A program made the position numbers and the translations under genes. From contig JBANDB010000002.1 of the NCBI GenBank assembly GCA_037576215.1, forward strand, positions 7,316,001 to 7,380,000: 64,000 nucleotides of DNA, written 5' to 3'. Positions within the stretch are counted from its first letter, which is position 1. Each line of letters opens with the position of its first letter. Origin of the DNA: Armillaria gallica. Its lineage: Eukaryota > Basidiomycota > Agaricomycetes > Agaricales > Physalacriaceae. Below the pieces are notes generated by a model that did not search any database, was not told the origin of the DNA, and saw only the letters and a list, made by a program, of their open reading frames with translations. Positions 22,688-34,545 of the stretch are shown piece after piece.

Positions 22688-25426
22688 TTATCCTGAAACT
22701 GGCATGATCATGGTGTCCATATACATTTTGGAAAACAAAGGAGCGGGAAGAGCGACGGTAGGCGGGATATAGATTTGTCGGGTTTGACGGATTTGGCATA
22801 GATGACATGTCCTTACAAACCAGGAAATATCATACTTCATATCCAGCCACCAATAACGTTCCTTGATTAGCGCGTGCGTCACATAGAAGCCCTTGTGAGC
22901 AACGTCATCATGACAAGACGTCATCACTTGAATGCGACGTTTGGGGAACAAGATGAGCTGATGTCTCCCATCTACGTTTTTGCGCCATAGCTTTCCTTGC
23001 CTCTCGAAGAAATGAACAGCATATTTCATGAATTTCACGTATGCAATATCGTCAAATCCTGCAGGTCTCTTGAGGTATAGATGCCACGGCAATAGGTGCG
23101 TTAGCCGTTCATCTAAACGTTGTTGCTTTGCGGTACGAGGAACTTCTGAGTAAGGAATGATTTTCGTGGAATCTACGGCAACTTCTTGTTGGAGAAATTG
23201 AATTAACTTGATTGGCGAATTAACCGTAGGCGAAGTTGAATTAATAAAATGCATAAGCCCGTAATGAGTGTGTAAGAAGTCTTCCATGCCGTCTTCAGGC
23301 GGAGGAGGGTCTCCTGGTTGGGGTGGGCGTCGCAATAATCCATCTGGACCATGCTTGGAGCCTGGTACATGGACTAGAACGAAATGAAAAGATAGAATGC
23401 CGATAATCCATCGGTTAACTGCTGCTGAGGGTGCGATATCAGGGTTCTTGAGCATTCCCTTGATAGCACTCGTGTCTACTTCAACAATAAACGTAGGAAG
23501 ACCGATAAGATAAATTTTGCAATCTCCTAAGGCGCAGTATAATCCAAATATCTCTTTCTTGGCTTGAGAATATCCGCACTCGCGTTCGTTAAGAGTGATT
23601 GAACCGAATCTAGCGAAATATCGAATCTTTGGATTGACAGGGTCGCACTGTGCTAGATAATATCCAACTGTGGCAGGTCCTGTATCAACGGCAAGTATAA
23701 CAGCTCCGGTTGACGTGTAACTGAGCGGCCTTAATGCCGGGCTGACTCTGACTGCGTCTTTAAGATCTTCTTGTGCGGCAATCTCTGCTGATTTGAATTT
23801 AAAAGGAATGTCTTTTCTGAATAACTTGGTAATGGGTAGAGCTCGGGTTGCGAAATTATCGATGAATATTCGTAGGACTCCGATGGTACCAATGAAGGCA
23901 CGCACGTCAGAGACGTCAATACAAGGTCCCCATCGGAGTATCAACGAGACAATACTTTCGAGAGGTAGTCGGCCAGCATATGTGCATCTATGACCTAGCA
24001 CGGTAATTTCAGTGCAACAAAGGTAGGCTTTCTTGCCTGAAAACATGCCTCCACAATATTTCATGCGTTGGACAATTCTGTTTAGGTTTTGGAAGTGTTC
24101 CCAAACAAAACGTCGAATGCCGGTATTGAGAGGAATGGTTTCATAGCCTCCTATGATTTCATATCGAGTTTCTGGTCCTCGAACTGGAACGTCATCAATG
24201 TAAGGAATGGTGAACTCTGAGATTTCGGGTTGTAGAATGAAGGTAATGTCATCATGGAATATTGGTACGGAATTGGTCCAACCCATGGGTAAGGTAACGA
24301 GTCGTAGTGCTCCATAAGGAGTTTGGAAGGTGGTGAGGTCACGAGACGACTCTGCCAATAGACGTTCATCGTATCCAACGAATAAGTCTAGAGTAGCGCT
24401 GCATGCACGACCTGCGAAATGTTCTGCGAGAGGATCTGTTGCCGGTGGTAATCCAGAATGAGCAATCGTAACTTCGTTCAACGGTTCTAGACTGTGAACT
24501 ATGCGAAGACTTTTGCCATCTTTCTTTAAAACCATAAACCATCTCGAGCGGTAGGAAGAATTGGAAGGTTCATAAACGCCTGCATCAATCTTTGTTTTGA
24601 TCATATGGCAAACTTCTGCGTAAATGCCTGGAGGTATAGGCATATTTCGTAGAACCCAAGGGGTGTGTTCGACAACTGGGATATTGATTGGCGGGAAGAA
24701 ATCTTTATGAAAAATGCCTCGTTCTGAATCTTCCCATGCGAATGCTTTCTCCTGAACCGTCATGAAGTGATGCATAAGCTTCATTTCTTCTGGCCAAAGA
24801 AAACCATCGTTATGGATGGAGTCGATGTACTCCTTGCGTTCTTGGGTATAATGTTCGGTGGGAGTGAAAGGGGGTGGTGTTGGAGATAACATAGGTATTT
24901 TGGCTAATGGATCTCCTCGAATATTGCGAACGATACGGAATTTATCAGGCAAGGTTGCAAGTACGGGCTTCGTTTTTAAAGCTACCGGCTTGTACTTCTT
25001 GCCTGCGAAAACCGAGACTTTCTTAGAGAACCATGGCTCGTAGGATTGATCTCCAATAATATTAGAACCGTATAGACGATACATGTAATCTCGGGGCTGG
25101 GAAACGAAACTGGAATCTGAGAAATCTTGAGGAATCTGAGTAGGAATAGAATATAACGGTAACAATTGTTCGCGGTTTGTTGGTAAAGAGAATTCAGCAT
25201 ATGGGGTGGAACTGTACACGGTTTCAGTCGACCATAGTGATTGTGTAAATGTAGTGGGTTGGATAGGGAATTTATTAGGGTCGCAAGCCGATAAATATTG
25301 GGTGGAAGCTTTTTCTGAGTCAAATTCGGAAGTGGACGCCACGTAGGCAATAATTTTAGGTTCTTGATTTGCGTCTAATTCAATGATGAGGGCGATCTCC
25401 TCTATATCATTGTGGGGTTCTTCTAG
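22688..25426 (-). pseudogene. Gypsy polyprotein, reverse transcriptase - RNase H - integrase zinc domain
   Basis: The frame (ATG near 25342, but open from the stop at 25427) has the RT palm motifs: WFMVLKKDGKSLRIVHSLEPLN, LDLFVGYDERLLA, FQTPYGALRLVTLPMGWTNS and the catalytic YIDD box. RNase H follows (AVDTGPATVGYYLAQ, NERECGYSQAKKEIFGLYCAL, VEVD). Then comes the integrase HHCC zinc domain (H..H with TCHLCQIRQT). It ends at TAA 22688-22690 right after MDTMIMPVSG. The reverse transcriptase copies element RNA into cDNA inside the particle. Key residues are kept and only the stop breaks it, so decay is recent or light. Confidence 0.9.
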
Positions 25427-26254
25427 TCAATTTTCCCAAGAAAATGGGATGTGGTTAAGGATATGGGGACGACCACGAGGAATTGTCGGGATGGTGGCGG
25501 TCTTGCCAGTATTCGGATCATGGATGGTAATGGTCTGGTTTTCGTCCGAATAATTGCGAACAATGCTCTGAGTTAACGTGTTGAAAGGTCTGCCGAGCAA
25601 GATATCGTAGGCAGATTGCCAAATGACGTGCACTTGCAAGTATAGCGTGATATCTCCAAACAAAAATGCGACATTTCGTGCTAGACCCAAGGAATAATTC
25701 GTAGTTCCATTGGCCGACTGCATTTCCAATATAACCGTAGGATCATAGATCAACCCCAAGCGCAAGCACACAGCTTCCGACATGGAGATCACTTGTGATC
25801 CGGGATCAATGATGCACTCGACTTTGAGCTGATGATCCACCACTGGGACGATGGATCTTAATGAAATAGAATCTGCTGCGCATTTCAAGGGTCCGATCTT
25901 CTCCCCTTTCTTGATGTGAGCTTCGTATGGGTCTGGGACGACTGACGATCCTGCTGGCGGTTCCTTCTGAGCGTTACTGGTCTGCTCGAAAGTCTGCACG
26001 AAATTATCCGGCATGCTGTATAAAAGAGTGGAAGTTTTGCCGTTTTCATGGTCTTCTGGCGCCTTCACCGTGATCTCTACGGTTTCGGGTCCGGTAAACG
26101 GTAAAGCTACCTCCTTCTGGAACTGTTCCACGGTATTTGGCACTTTGCGCTTCGTGTTATCCTCCTTAATCATTTCCCTGATTGCTGGTGATAAAGAATA
26201 TAACTCTTGATGCGACAATGTGATCGTGGAGTCAAGCGCACGCTCGTAGACTTC
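25427..26254 (-). pseudogene. Gypsy polyprotein, aspartic protease part
   Basis: In the same frame as its neighbours. The protease centre is CIIDPGSQVISMSEAV (DPGS in place of the more usual D-T/S-G), followed by IDPGS-typical strands and the conserved AYDILLGRPF near the end of the fold. This enzyme would cut the polyprotein. Stops TGA at 26255-26257 and TGA at 25427-25429 bound the segment. Translation past both gives uninterrupted, plausible protein. Confidence 0.85.
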
Positions 26255-28228
26255 TCACGCAACATGTGAACCTTCTATCGGCGCCCGCGTCCTATAAGCA
26301 GGTTCATTGTCTTTGGGACGCTTACGGACATCTGGCTTTGCACCCGTGTTACGAACTGCTGGCGGTGCGTAATTGGCTGGCTTTGCTGCAGCAAATGGAT
26401 GAATATCTTCGGGGATGAGCTGAGCTACACGCCCCTTGACTGGTGCATGCTCGGGTACTGCCGTGAAAGTCTTGGATGAATCTTGTCGCGGAGTAGCAGG
26501 TGGCGCGTAAGATGGAAACTTGGAACGAATATTCTGATCATTGCTGTGGACTACCATCTTAGCTTTCTCGAATTGTCGTGGAGAATAAGACTCTATGATA
26601 GCTGCGGCAATTTTGTCGTCTTGCTTGGTCTGAGTAGGTACGGCAATATCGTCTTCGTCGTCTGAATATTCGACTAAGTCGGGCATGCCGTCATAATCTG
26701 GGGTAAGATCTTGATCGAAATGATCGCGAATCTTAGGTACGGCAACCTCCTGCTCGTCATCAAGCACTGCTTCTTCAGCGGCCTTCCGACTAGTACGAGT
26801 TTGTCGACCCACTGCCTTAGTAGGTTCTTGCGGAACAGCGGCCTCCGCTTTTGCTGCGGGAGCTGCCTTCTTGGTTGGTCCGCGTTTAAGGCATGGAACT
26901 TCGACTACGACCTGGCGAATCATAGTATCCGTAGTATCTGCGGTATTCGGACTGGACGAGTCTTCTTCGGTAACGTGCATGAACTGTTTGATGCCCTGGA
27001 TCTCTTTTCCAATAGCTTCGGATTTGGCAATGAGCGCCTCGAGGCGTTGACGCGCATCAATCCCGGAAACGGGCATGCTAAGTGACTGAGCGTCTGCGTT
27101 AACTGGTGAAGAACGTTGCCGGCTAAGATGCGGAACTGGCTCGACAATGGTGTTCATCAGCTGATTGACGATGCCGATCTGGCCTGGATTCTGACGGTGC
27201 CATTCTTCGATGCGATCTTTAAGCCAAGTGCCTTGGAGACCTCTAGGAACCCAAGCGCCGGTAGACAGGATGATCTTCCCATCTATATTGCGCCTGCATT
27301 TCCCTTCTTTAATCATTTCCTCAACCTTGAGACATTCTCGAATAAAATGACCAATTTTGCCACAGAAACTGCAATTTTGGCCAGTTGCCATATTCGCATA
27401 ACTGCTCTGTTGCGGTGGACTGGATGAAAACGATCGTTGCTGAGCTTTCTGGAAGCGATCATTCGAGTTTAGCTGCAATAACGTCTCACCAAGTTTGATG
27501 AGCTGATTAATGTGCTCCATCTTTACTTGGGGTTCCACAGGTTCCTCTTTGACGCGAACGATTGGCTGAGGTTGTGAAACTGGACCGGGATACGGCATCT
27601 CTGAGGGTCTGGCTGGACCAGCGTCACGAAAACTCTGAGTAGGCATACTGCTAAGAGTGCTTTCTCCTTTATTCGTGCCTTGTAGAATGAACTGAGTGGC
27701 TGCGTAAATATCGCTGAGGTCGTAAGGGTCTGCTGGATGATGGTCTGGTAATTTGATCTGGAGTCGACGGGCAATGGCATCCCAAACATGGTTAGGAAAG
27801 CCTTTGCTGAACATATTGCCGGTCTCGTGGTTCGACAAACGATTATTCGTGACCAAATGCTTTACTTTGGGGTAGAATTCTCGATAAAACGCTCCTAGGT
27901 CTGCGAGATTATCAACTTCTCGCACGTATTTTCCAATAACGCGCTCGAGGTCATGTCTCTCGTATTTGCGAGTGGTGCTAGCGTCAGGATACTGAGCAAC
28001 TATGGCATCCTTGAAATTTTTGTAGGTTTTGCCGGTGTCGCTATACTCGGGCAAGCTCTCCCAAAATTCGGAGATGACGAGACCAGGATAGTAGATGAAC
28101 CACTTCTTTTTATCTGCGTCTGCATTTATACTATGACAGGTGAAAAGGCCTTCGATATCACTGATATAACGCGTCAATTCGCGTCCAGGACTAATTTCGT
28201 CAATGATATTCGGAGCGCTCTTCTCCTT
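26255..28228 (-). pseudogene. Gypsy polyprotein, Gag main part with zinc knuckle
   Basis: The segment contains a retrotransposon Gag domain (WFIYYPGLVISEFWESLPEY, KNFKDAIVAQYPDAS, then helices to AIARRLQIKLPDHHPAD). After a linker comes one CCHC zinc knuckle, CSFCGKIGHFIREC (C-x2-C-x4-H-x4-C, near 27345-27390), which would bind the genomic RNA. A long Lys/Glu/Pro-rich stretch leads into protease. The TGA at 28229-28231 splits it from the N-terminal piece. Confidence 0.85.
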
Positions 28229-28954
28229 TCAGAAAGGCATAGACGCTGCTGCCATGGCTGCGGGTTGTTGTACTGGCTGCTGAACTGGAGGTTGTACTGG
28301 GGGCTGTATGGGTGGTTGTGCGCCGGGTTGTGCTACGGGGGCTGGTTGTTGATTCAGATTGACTGGCGGTAAAATGGGAAATATGGGAAAATAAGAGGTG
28401 GAAGCCTCTGCCGGTGGATCAAAAGTAAAACTTTGTTCGAAGGACTTGTCCTTGATATCAAAGTTTATGGTGGTAGCGGAATCTGGTACTAATTCGTCAC
28501 TAGATTCGACGGATTCTTCTTGTTGGTAATCGGTGAACAAGGTGGATTCTACGTGGTAGCCTCCGAAAGCTTGTCCGGAATAAGGGGTGCCGGGGGCTGT
28601 TCCGTAGTTTGAACCAAAGAGTTCTGCGGTAACTTCGGTTTCTTCTTCGTCTTCTGGTCCAGAAAACAACAAGTTCTCTCTTTCAGAGATGTCTAATTCT
28701 TCGGGAAACGGGGATGTGGGAGATTCAATGAAAGACCCAGGAATGGGACTACGAGGGGAGTCTGGTAACGGGGTTTCTGTAGCGAGTGTCGAAGATGACG
28801 CTTCAGACGATGCTAAATGGGCTGTAGATTCTTGTAACTGAAGACGTGCAGAGGTATTTCGAAGGCCTCTGCCCTGAACGGGGACGTAAGGTGTTTTACG
28901 TTCAAATTTTCGTGAAATGGTGAAGAATTCGGGTTCGCAGCAAGTATAAGCTCG
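28229..28954 (-). pseudogene. Gypsy polyprotein, N-terminal Gag piece
   Basis: The frame is open from about 28954 (just after a TAG) to the TGA at 28229. It is Ser/Thr/Pro- and Glu-rich with a QPP/PVQQP repeat stretch near 28255-28330. No ATG lies in frame in the open part, so the true start may be upstream across the TAG or in another exon. Confidence 0.6.
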
Positions 28955-29025
28955 CTACGAAGGGCAAATTAAAAGGTGATAGGCGTATATAAACGCGATC
29001 AAAGAATTGATCTGGGATGTGAACT

Positions 29026-29047
29026 GATCCCCTCGCGGTGGGCTCCA
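29026..29047 (-). promoter_or_regulatory. Primer-binding site (tRNA 3'-end complement)
   Basis: On the minus strand, four bases after the LTR, the sequence begins TGGAGCCCACCGCGAG. Its complement on the plus strand has the form of a tRNA acceptor and T-arm 3' end closing in CCA (GATCCCCTCGC...CTCCA). This is where a host tRNA would prime first-strand synthesis. I cannot name the tRNA from sequence alone. Confidence 0.85.
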
Positions 29048-29051
29048 GAAA

Positions 29052-30737
29052 TGATGGGCCTAAGACTTCCGTGGCAACGGCAACACCAACTCGGAATGAG
29101 CTTGGTTAATTAATGTAGTGGCATGGCAATCAAGGCGATTGTGTGTGCGAGTGGTTTGGGGCACCTCCGTGCAGTAGAACAATTCCTCTATACGCAAGAA
29201 TACACTGCGACTCTAAGTCTGCGAAGTAGTACTGCTTGGTAGTCGAGTACTAAATGCTATGGCTATAAGCCGGTAGGGATCTCTCAAAGTGAGAGGGAAC
29301 GAAAACGGGTATGACGTGAATACCACGAATCCATATGAGAAAACGTGCTGCGAGACTAGAAAACATCGCTCAACGGTAATCGGAGCGGGGTGAATGATGG
29401 AGAATAGACTAAATGGTCGGCAATAGTCTGTGGGCGAGCGAAGCGATGAGAAAACGGCATGTGGACTGTGAGTGGCGAAATAAATGTGGAGCGAGGTGCT
29501 GAGGGTGGGCTGGCGAGAGAAAACGTGGAACTACGAAAACTGGCGATGATACTGGTCCTATACGATGCGATGGTGCTGAGTCGATGTCGAAACTTGTCTG
29601 GTACTGAAACGATCCTATCCTATGTCAAACTAACCTTCAAGTCCACTCGGGGGACTGATACTATACGAAAACTGGCTGAAACTGATCCTAAGTCTGCTCT
29701 GAGACTACCCAAGTGGGCGACGATAACAATGTGAAAGTGAAACTGTAAAAACTCCAATGGTGCAAAAGTGAAACGATGACGGCCTATAAAAGATAATGGG
29801 GGCGAGGTATAGCGCAGCGATCACGTATCGGCACAGTATGAGCATGCACCAATAGTGTTAAGAGCAAAGAGCGCGTAGTGAAGGACTCTTCACAGTTAAA
29901 ACCATGAGATAACTCTGGTGAGCTCAAGAGTCGACGTGCAATCGAGAATATGCTGGTGCAAATGATATATTGCTGTAGAACGGTGAATAAACGTTGTTTA
30001 CTGGCGATAGACTAGAGCGAGACAATAATTGACATAGTCTGGGGTCAACTGGAGATGAACTGCTCTTGAACTATGTTTTCTAACTAGTTTTTATACTACA
30101 AGTACGGATTTATAAATAGAGTAGATATACAAGACTTAGTAAGGCTGTAAGGCCATAGCTTAGTAAAATCGTAGTGAACATATGGTCCTTTTGCCTTCAA
30201 AAGTAACAGCAAGTCATCGACGTTGCCATGTTTGGACTGAAGCTGTATGGTCTTATTGAGTGATGAGCGGATCAACAAGTGCTGTTTAGCTGCGGATTTC
30301 TAGGCGATAGTCATCATGCTGAGGAGTATGCGTGGGGGTACATTTTCTCGAGGCCTTGGCATTGTAACAGCCTTAGTAAACACGGTCTGTAGTTGCTGTA
30401 GCTGCTATTATCGTAGCTGGGAGGGTACTCACATCAATCACGTCATTTCATTGAGTGATCGATGGGCACATCAACTAGTTGCTTCTGAGTGATGCAATGA
30501 TTCCGTATTAGGATGATGGTCGATCAACGGTGCCTTGACGTGATGAAATATGGCAATTATGATGCATAGCAAGATGGGATGGATAACAAAGCGCGTAAGG
30601 AGTGATTGCCATAGGGTGATAGTGGTATTGCCATGTGTGGAATTATTGGTTTACTGAAAGGCCATTGAAGGGACGGCAATGTTAATTAGCAGGTAAAATC
30701 CGCGAATTCTGAGCATACAGAGCCTAGAGGCTCATCA
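29052..30737 (-). repeat. 5' LTR of the Gypsy element (element sense is minus), mosaic
   Basis: This LTR is about 1686 bp. Up to about 30135 it is nearly identical to the left LTR; beyond that it diverges strongly (many CG-to-CA/TG and other changes). In element sense the divergent part is the U3/promoter end. The abrupt change points to recombination rather than even ageing. Confidence 0.9.
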
Positions 30738-32695
30738 CCATAGTCATATGGGAGGGAAGACAGTGGACGAGGTAAAAGAACCTGGGATTAGCATGGGAGA
30801 GGGTATGTGAGGGTGATGATGGGTGACTGAGGTAGGAATTGTCCACCTCCCTGACATCAACACCTTGCTCCCAGAAGGTGATACTGGGCACCGGCAACCC
30901 CCACCAAAATTCGCACTCCAAGCGATCTCAATCAGGGTCCAAAATATACCAGTTTCATGAATGCACCTACTGCAGCTCAAGGGAGGTAGATTCACAACTA
31001 CTTTTGCAGGAGTCTTTTACTCCAAAGATGATTTTACATGTATTCTTCAGAGCACTTTATTTTTTAGGCCTCATATAACCATAGTTTCAGTGCATTTATG
31101 GCATTAAAAGTGCTTTTAAAAAAAATGTGCCCTGAAGAATACATGTATTTAATTTCAAAATAATATCCTGTAATTTTTTCAAAGTGATACAAGCAATGTG
31201 GAAGCTTGTACGAAGTGCATTTGGATGAGCAGTCCAATGGCACTGCAAACAGAACCAAACAAACATGTCACTGCTTTTCATGCCTTTGCACACCTTTCAA
31301 GCATATGGAACACTTCATGGGGCATTGTTCTAACTCTCTAATATTCTGGTATCACAAAACAGTGATCTGTGCAGCAAAAATATCAATTCACAAAGATCAA
31401 GGCTGCCCATCACACTTCTGATGAAATAGGAACAAGTCATAGATGTTGATGTTGATGGGCAGTATGACAGTGAAGAGGAGTTCTATTCCAGGTAAAATGG
31501 TGCAGCTATATTACTTAAACTTGTATGGAGCTTTACAAGGTGATAGGAGAGTCTATTGATAAGAGTTGAAGCAATTGACCTTAATTTGCCGTCGAAATAG
31601 CCAAAAATAGGCTTAGTCAGCTCACATTCCAGAACCAGGCATTGCCAGTACCCAGTGATACATTGTCTTTGGCCAAAACCCATCCCATCCGCTTACACTG
31701 CCAACCAAGAGTCCTTATCCACAGTCACCCAACTCAGTCCTGTCCCTGTACCATGCCACCATCCTCCCTCAAAGTCCGGTCACTGACTCGAGTCATTGTT
31801 CGTAACTTGTTGCAAAATTTGGGAAGAGAATGGCATCCTCAATGCTGTTGTGCACAGCACTGCATAGCGTAGGGTACAGGGATGGTGGTAGCCAGCCTGC
31901 AGGGATGTGATGGATGGATTGGAGAGAAGGAGGCCATGGTTGGATGTCCACACACTTGCTGCAGATGACATCCCATTGGCAGGTGATTTCGACATCCACA
32001 CACATCCCACGCATCCTCTGAGAGTGTCCTATCCTAGTCCCCATCCCTATCCTTCTCAGAAGTTGGCCTCCAAGGTAGTCAGAAACACATTGTGTCCACA
32101 GAAAATAAAATAAAATTCAGGCATGGGAACAGCATCGTTGGGAGCAGAACGATCTGACTGTGAAGGGAAGGATGAGACAGAAGGTCGAATGAATGTATGT
32201 CAGGCAAGTTGATGCACATAGCATGTCTCGTCTCATCATTACATGTTGTATCTCCTGCAAACAATATATCCTTTCCTAGAGGAGGGATGCCGCTCGCTGC
32301 AGGGTCTCGACCTCTGAAAAATGGCATTGTGAATGGAGTGTATGATAGCATCTGAAAATAGCTGAAAATCAGTGAAAATAAGCAAAGGACAAAAAAGATA
32401 AAGCTAACCAAGCACGATGAGAAAAATAGATAATCCATAAAAATCGCTCTCCAACGTCGAAGATAAGAGCAATTGTTCTCCTTACATGGTACTCAGGAAG
32501 ACTCAACATCCTGCATTTCAAGTAATGATGAACAAACATCTGCCTCATTTTTGGTATGTGCACTTCACTTATCAGGAAGTTATCTGAAACTTGAATATTA
32601 TGGACTTGCCATACTAGTTTTACTGTCAGGTCCACATAAATTTCAGTTCCACCATGAATATTCATGCTAGTCCATTCAACCGGCTGCGCACTTCA
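30738..32695. other. CpG-poor stretch without a recognisable gene
   Basis: Many short frames are present, none with recognisable domains. The TpG/CpA-rich composition matches the other decayed blocks. Confidence 0.4.
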
Positions 32696-32750
32696 AAGTT
32701 TGGACTCGTACCTGCTGTGCTCGCAACAGCCCACTTTGGCTAAGTCTAAG
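32696..32750 (-). pseudogene. Second Copia Gag remnant
   Basis: About 50 bp match the end of the Gag remnant at 6.72-6.77 kb: TTTGGACTCG, then CTGCTGTG, CAACAGCCCAC and TTGGCTAAGTCT at the same spacing. The minus-strand peptide is of the form GCCEHSR. This shows the same Copia family once existed here too. Confidence 0.6.
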
Positions 32751-32801
32751 TACATCATGAGTGCTTCTACCATACTCACCCTTGAACTTAACATTGGTGA
32801 T

Positions 32802-32822
32802 TGTGTGTGTGTGTGTGTGTGT
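32802..32822. repeat. TG dinucleotide microsatellite
   Basis: About ten tandem TG units. No function is inferred. Confidence 0.8.
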
Positions 32823-34545
32823 GATTTAGTATCTAGATTGACGATCTAGACACTTGTTGCATTTGTGTGCTGCCCATTACTGAGCACATCACCATGGACA
32901 GTGAGCTTGCCATCATTGTTGTCATCTGTCGAAATCAATGAAAATAATCCAGTCCAGACCCAACAAGTCTAGTCACAAGACCAAATTCATTGTGCTCCAA
33001 CCAAGTCAATGATGAGACACACAACCACAACAAGTAGCCAACAACATCTGCAACAATGAGTACAGGACTAAGGGATGCAAGATAGAAGAGGAGGGAGAGA
33101 GGGGAGGCTAGAGGAGGGGGGGGAGTAGGGATAAATGGGATGATGAGAACAATAGGTGAACATACCTCATATTTACATCTTTTGCACAGGCCTGGAGCTC
33201 AGGAAAAGCTCCAGTAATTCATCATACATGATGGGAAACCATGCAAACATCGGGCTTTTGAAGCTGCAACATCTAAAAGTTGGAATATCTAAAAAAACAG
33301 ATTCCAAGGCCTGACTAAGTTTTCTGTGTCATTCCAATTGTAGTGCTCCTGATATTACACATGAGTCAATATCTTGAAATGTTTGGAGAAAAGGAAGTTC
33401 ATCCCCACCCTCAAGTTGGTGTTGATATGGTGTTGATATGACTTGGTAAGCTCACAAGTATTGCACATAGACACAGGAGGAAGATATATGCATGGCCTAC
33501 TGTATTAAGGGAAAGTTAGTTGAGAAAAGCAACAGCGACCAAGAAGAGGTGTGACGGCATAAATGGCATTGGTTGAGGGTCCTGTAGAAAGGAAAGGAGC
33601 AGTGCACAACCCCAAAACCATGGCACACTCCAGAAAGCTGAATGTCAACCAAGCATGACAATTTGACATGGATGTACATGCATTTACATGGGTGTACACC
33701 CCACTCATCTACACCTGATACCATGGGAAGACAGATGTAATCCAGTGCAGACAAGTGTGGTAAACACTGGTTTTACATGAATCTCCATGACATTTGTTAG
33801 TGGAGAGACATCTTGTGCATGGGTGTACATTCATGTAAACACATATACATAGTAATACACTGGTGTACATGCATTTGCCAGCATCTACATGGGTTTACAC
33901 AGAAAACTGGGGGTTTAGTCCAGTATTTCCTGGTGTAGTCATAATGGTCATGGGAGATTTCAACATCAACCAAATGTTTGCCAGCTACAAAGACAGGCTG
34001 GAACTACCATGATGGAGACTGATGTAGAGCAGGAACAGGCCTCTGGTTGACTGGAGGTTTTGGGGAGAAGCTGATGATCTTTTGAGCCTGAAGGACATTG
34101 TGGGGAAAAGGAACATTGTGGCTGTACATGTCTGTGCTCAATCACTGACTGGTCCTATTTAGCCAGACATCAGCAGTGTGTATATCCTGTAGTAGGTGAG
34201 TACCATTATCTTTCATCCCATTTGATGCTAATCTCATTGTAAGTACCACAAATATAATTGTGTTTTGCTTCCAATGTGTGGCAGTTATAATGAGAGGCCA
34301 ATCCTCCAAATGTATTCCTGATAAAGTTCTTTGATATTGGATGGCATGATAATTTGAACTAGCCTGAGCCCATGGTGAATTCAAACACAGGTTGGAATGT
34401 CTATCATGTATGTGTGACCATGTGGAATCCAGATACTCTAAGTCTCCACCCTGTGTCATCAACATTTGCTTAGTACCACCATCATCAAATTTAACATGAA
34501 CAAATTGGCTGGGGGCTTTGATATTGTGTGCAACGTCCATCTCCC
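32823..34545. other. Decayed DNA with degenerate ACATGGGTGTACAT-type repeats
   Basis: Between about 33660 and 33900 the words ACATGG(G/A)TGTACAT, TACATGCATTT and TTTACATG(G)G recur irregularly, giving a degenerate minisatellite. A minus-strand frame at 34142-34540 has no recognisable domain. No gene is called. Confidence 0.4.

Larger units (their letters stand above)
14910..30737 (-). mobile_element. 15.8-kb Ty3/Gypsy LTR retrotransposon with two antisense cargo genes
   Basis: Two direct repeats of about 1.69 kb (14910-16598 and 29052-30737) bound a 12.45-kb interior. The sense strand is minus. The primer-binding site lies just inside 29052, gag-protease-RT-RNaseH-integrase runs from about 28.95 to 21.73 kb, and a polypurine tract abuts 16598. 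The order RT, RNase H, integrase defines Ty3/Gypsy. A further 5.1 kb sits between integrase and the 3' LTR and carries two spliced genes on the plus strand, convergent with pol. Typical Gypsy elements are 5-7 kb, so this one is unusually long. The LTRs end in a 9-bp inverted repeat (TGATGAGCC / GGCTCATCA), which reads TGATGGGCC at the start of both of this element's own LTRs. No 5-bp target duplication flanks it directly; this is explained in the findings by nesting and recombination. Confidence 0.9.

Noticed and set aside
29026..29047. tRNA-like 3' end
   Set aside because: Only the acceptor/T-arm end is present, right beside the LTR. It is a primer-binding site, not a tRNA gene.
14910..30737. 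A direct 5-bp target duplication of the young Gypsy element
   Set aside because: Left flank GACGT and right flank (A)CCAT do not match. The matching pair belongs to the older LTR (14640-14644 with 30737-30741).
33950..34130. GDFNIN phrase suggesting a LINE endonuclease
   Set aside because: Only a four- to six-residue similarity, with no neighbouring endonuclease or RT blocks.
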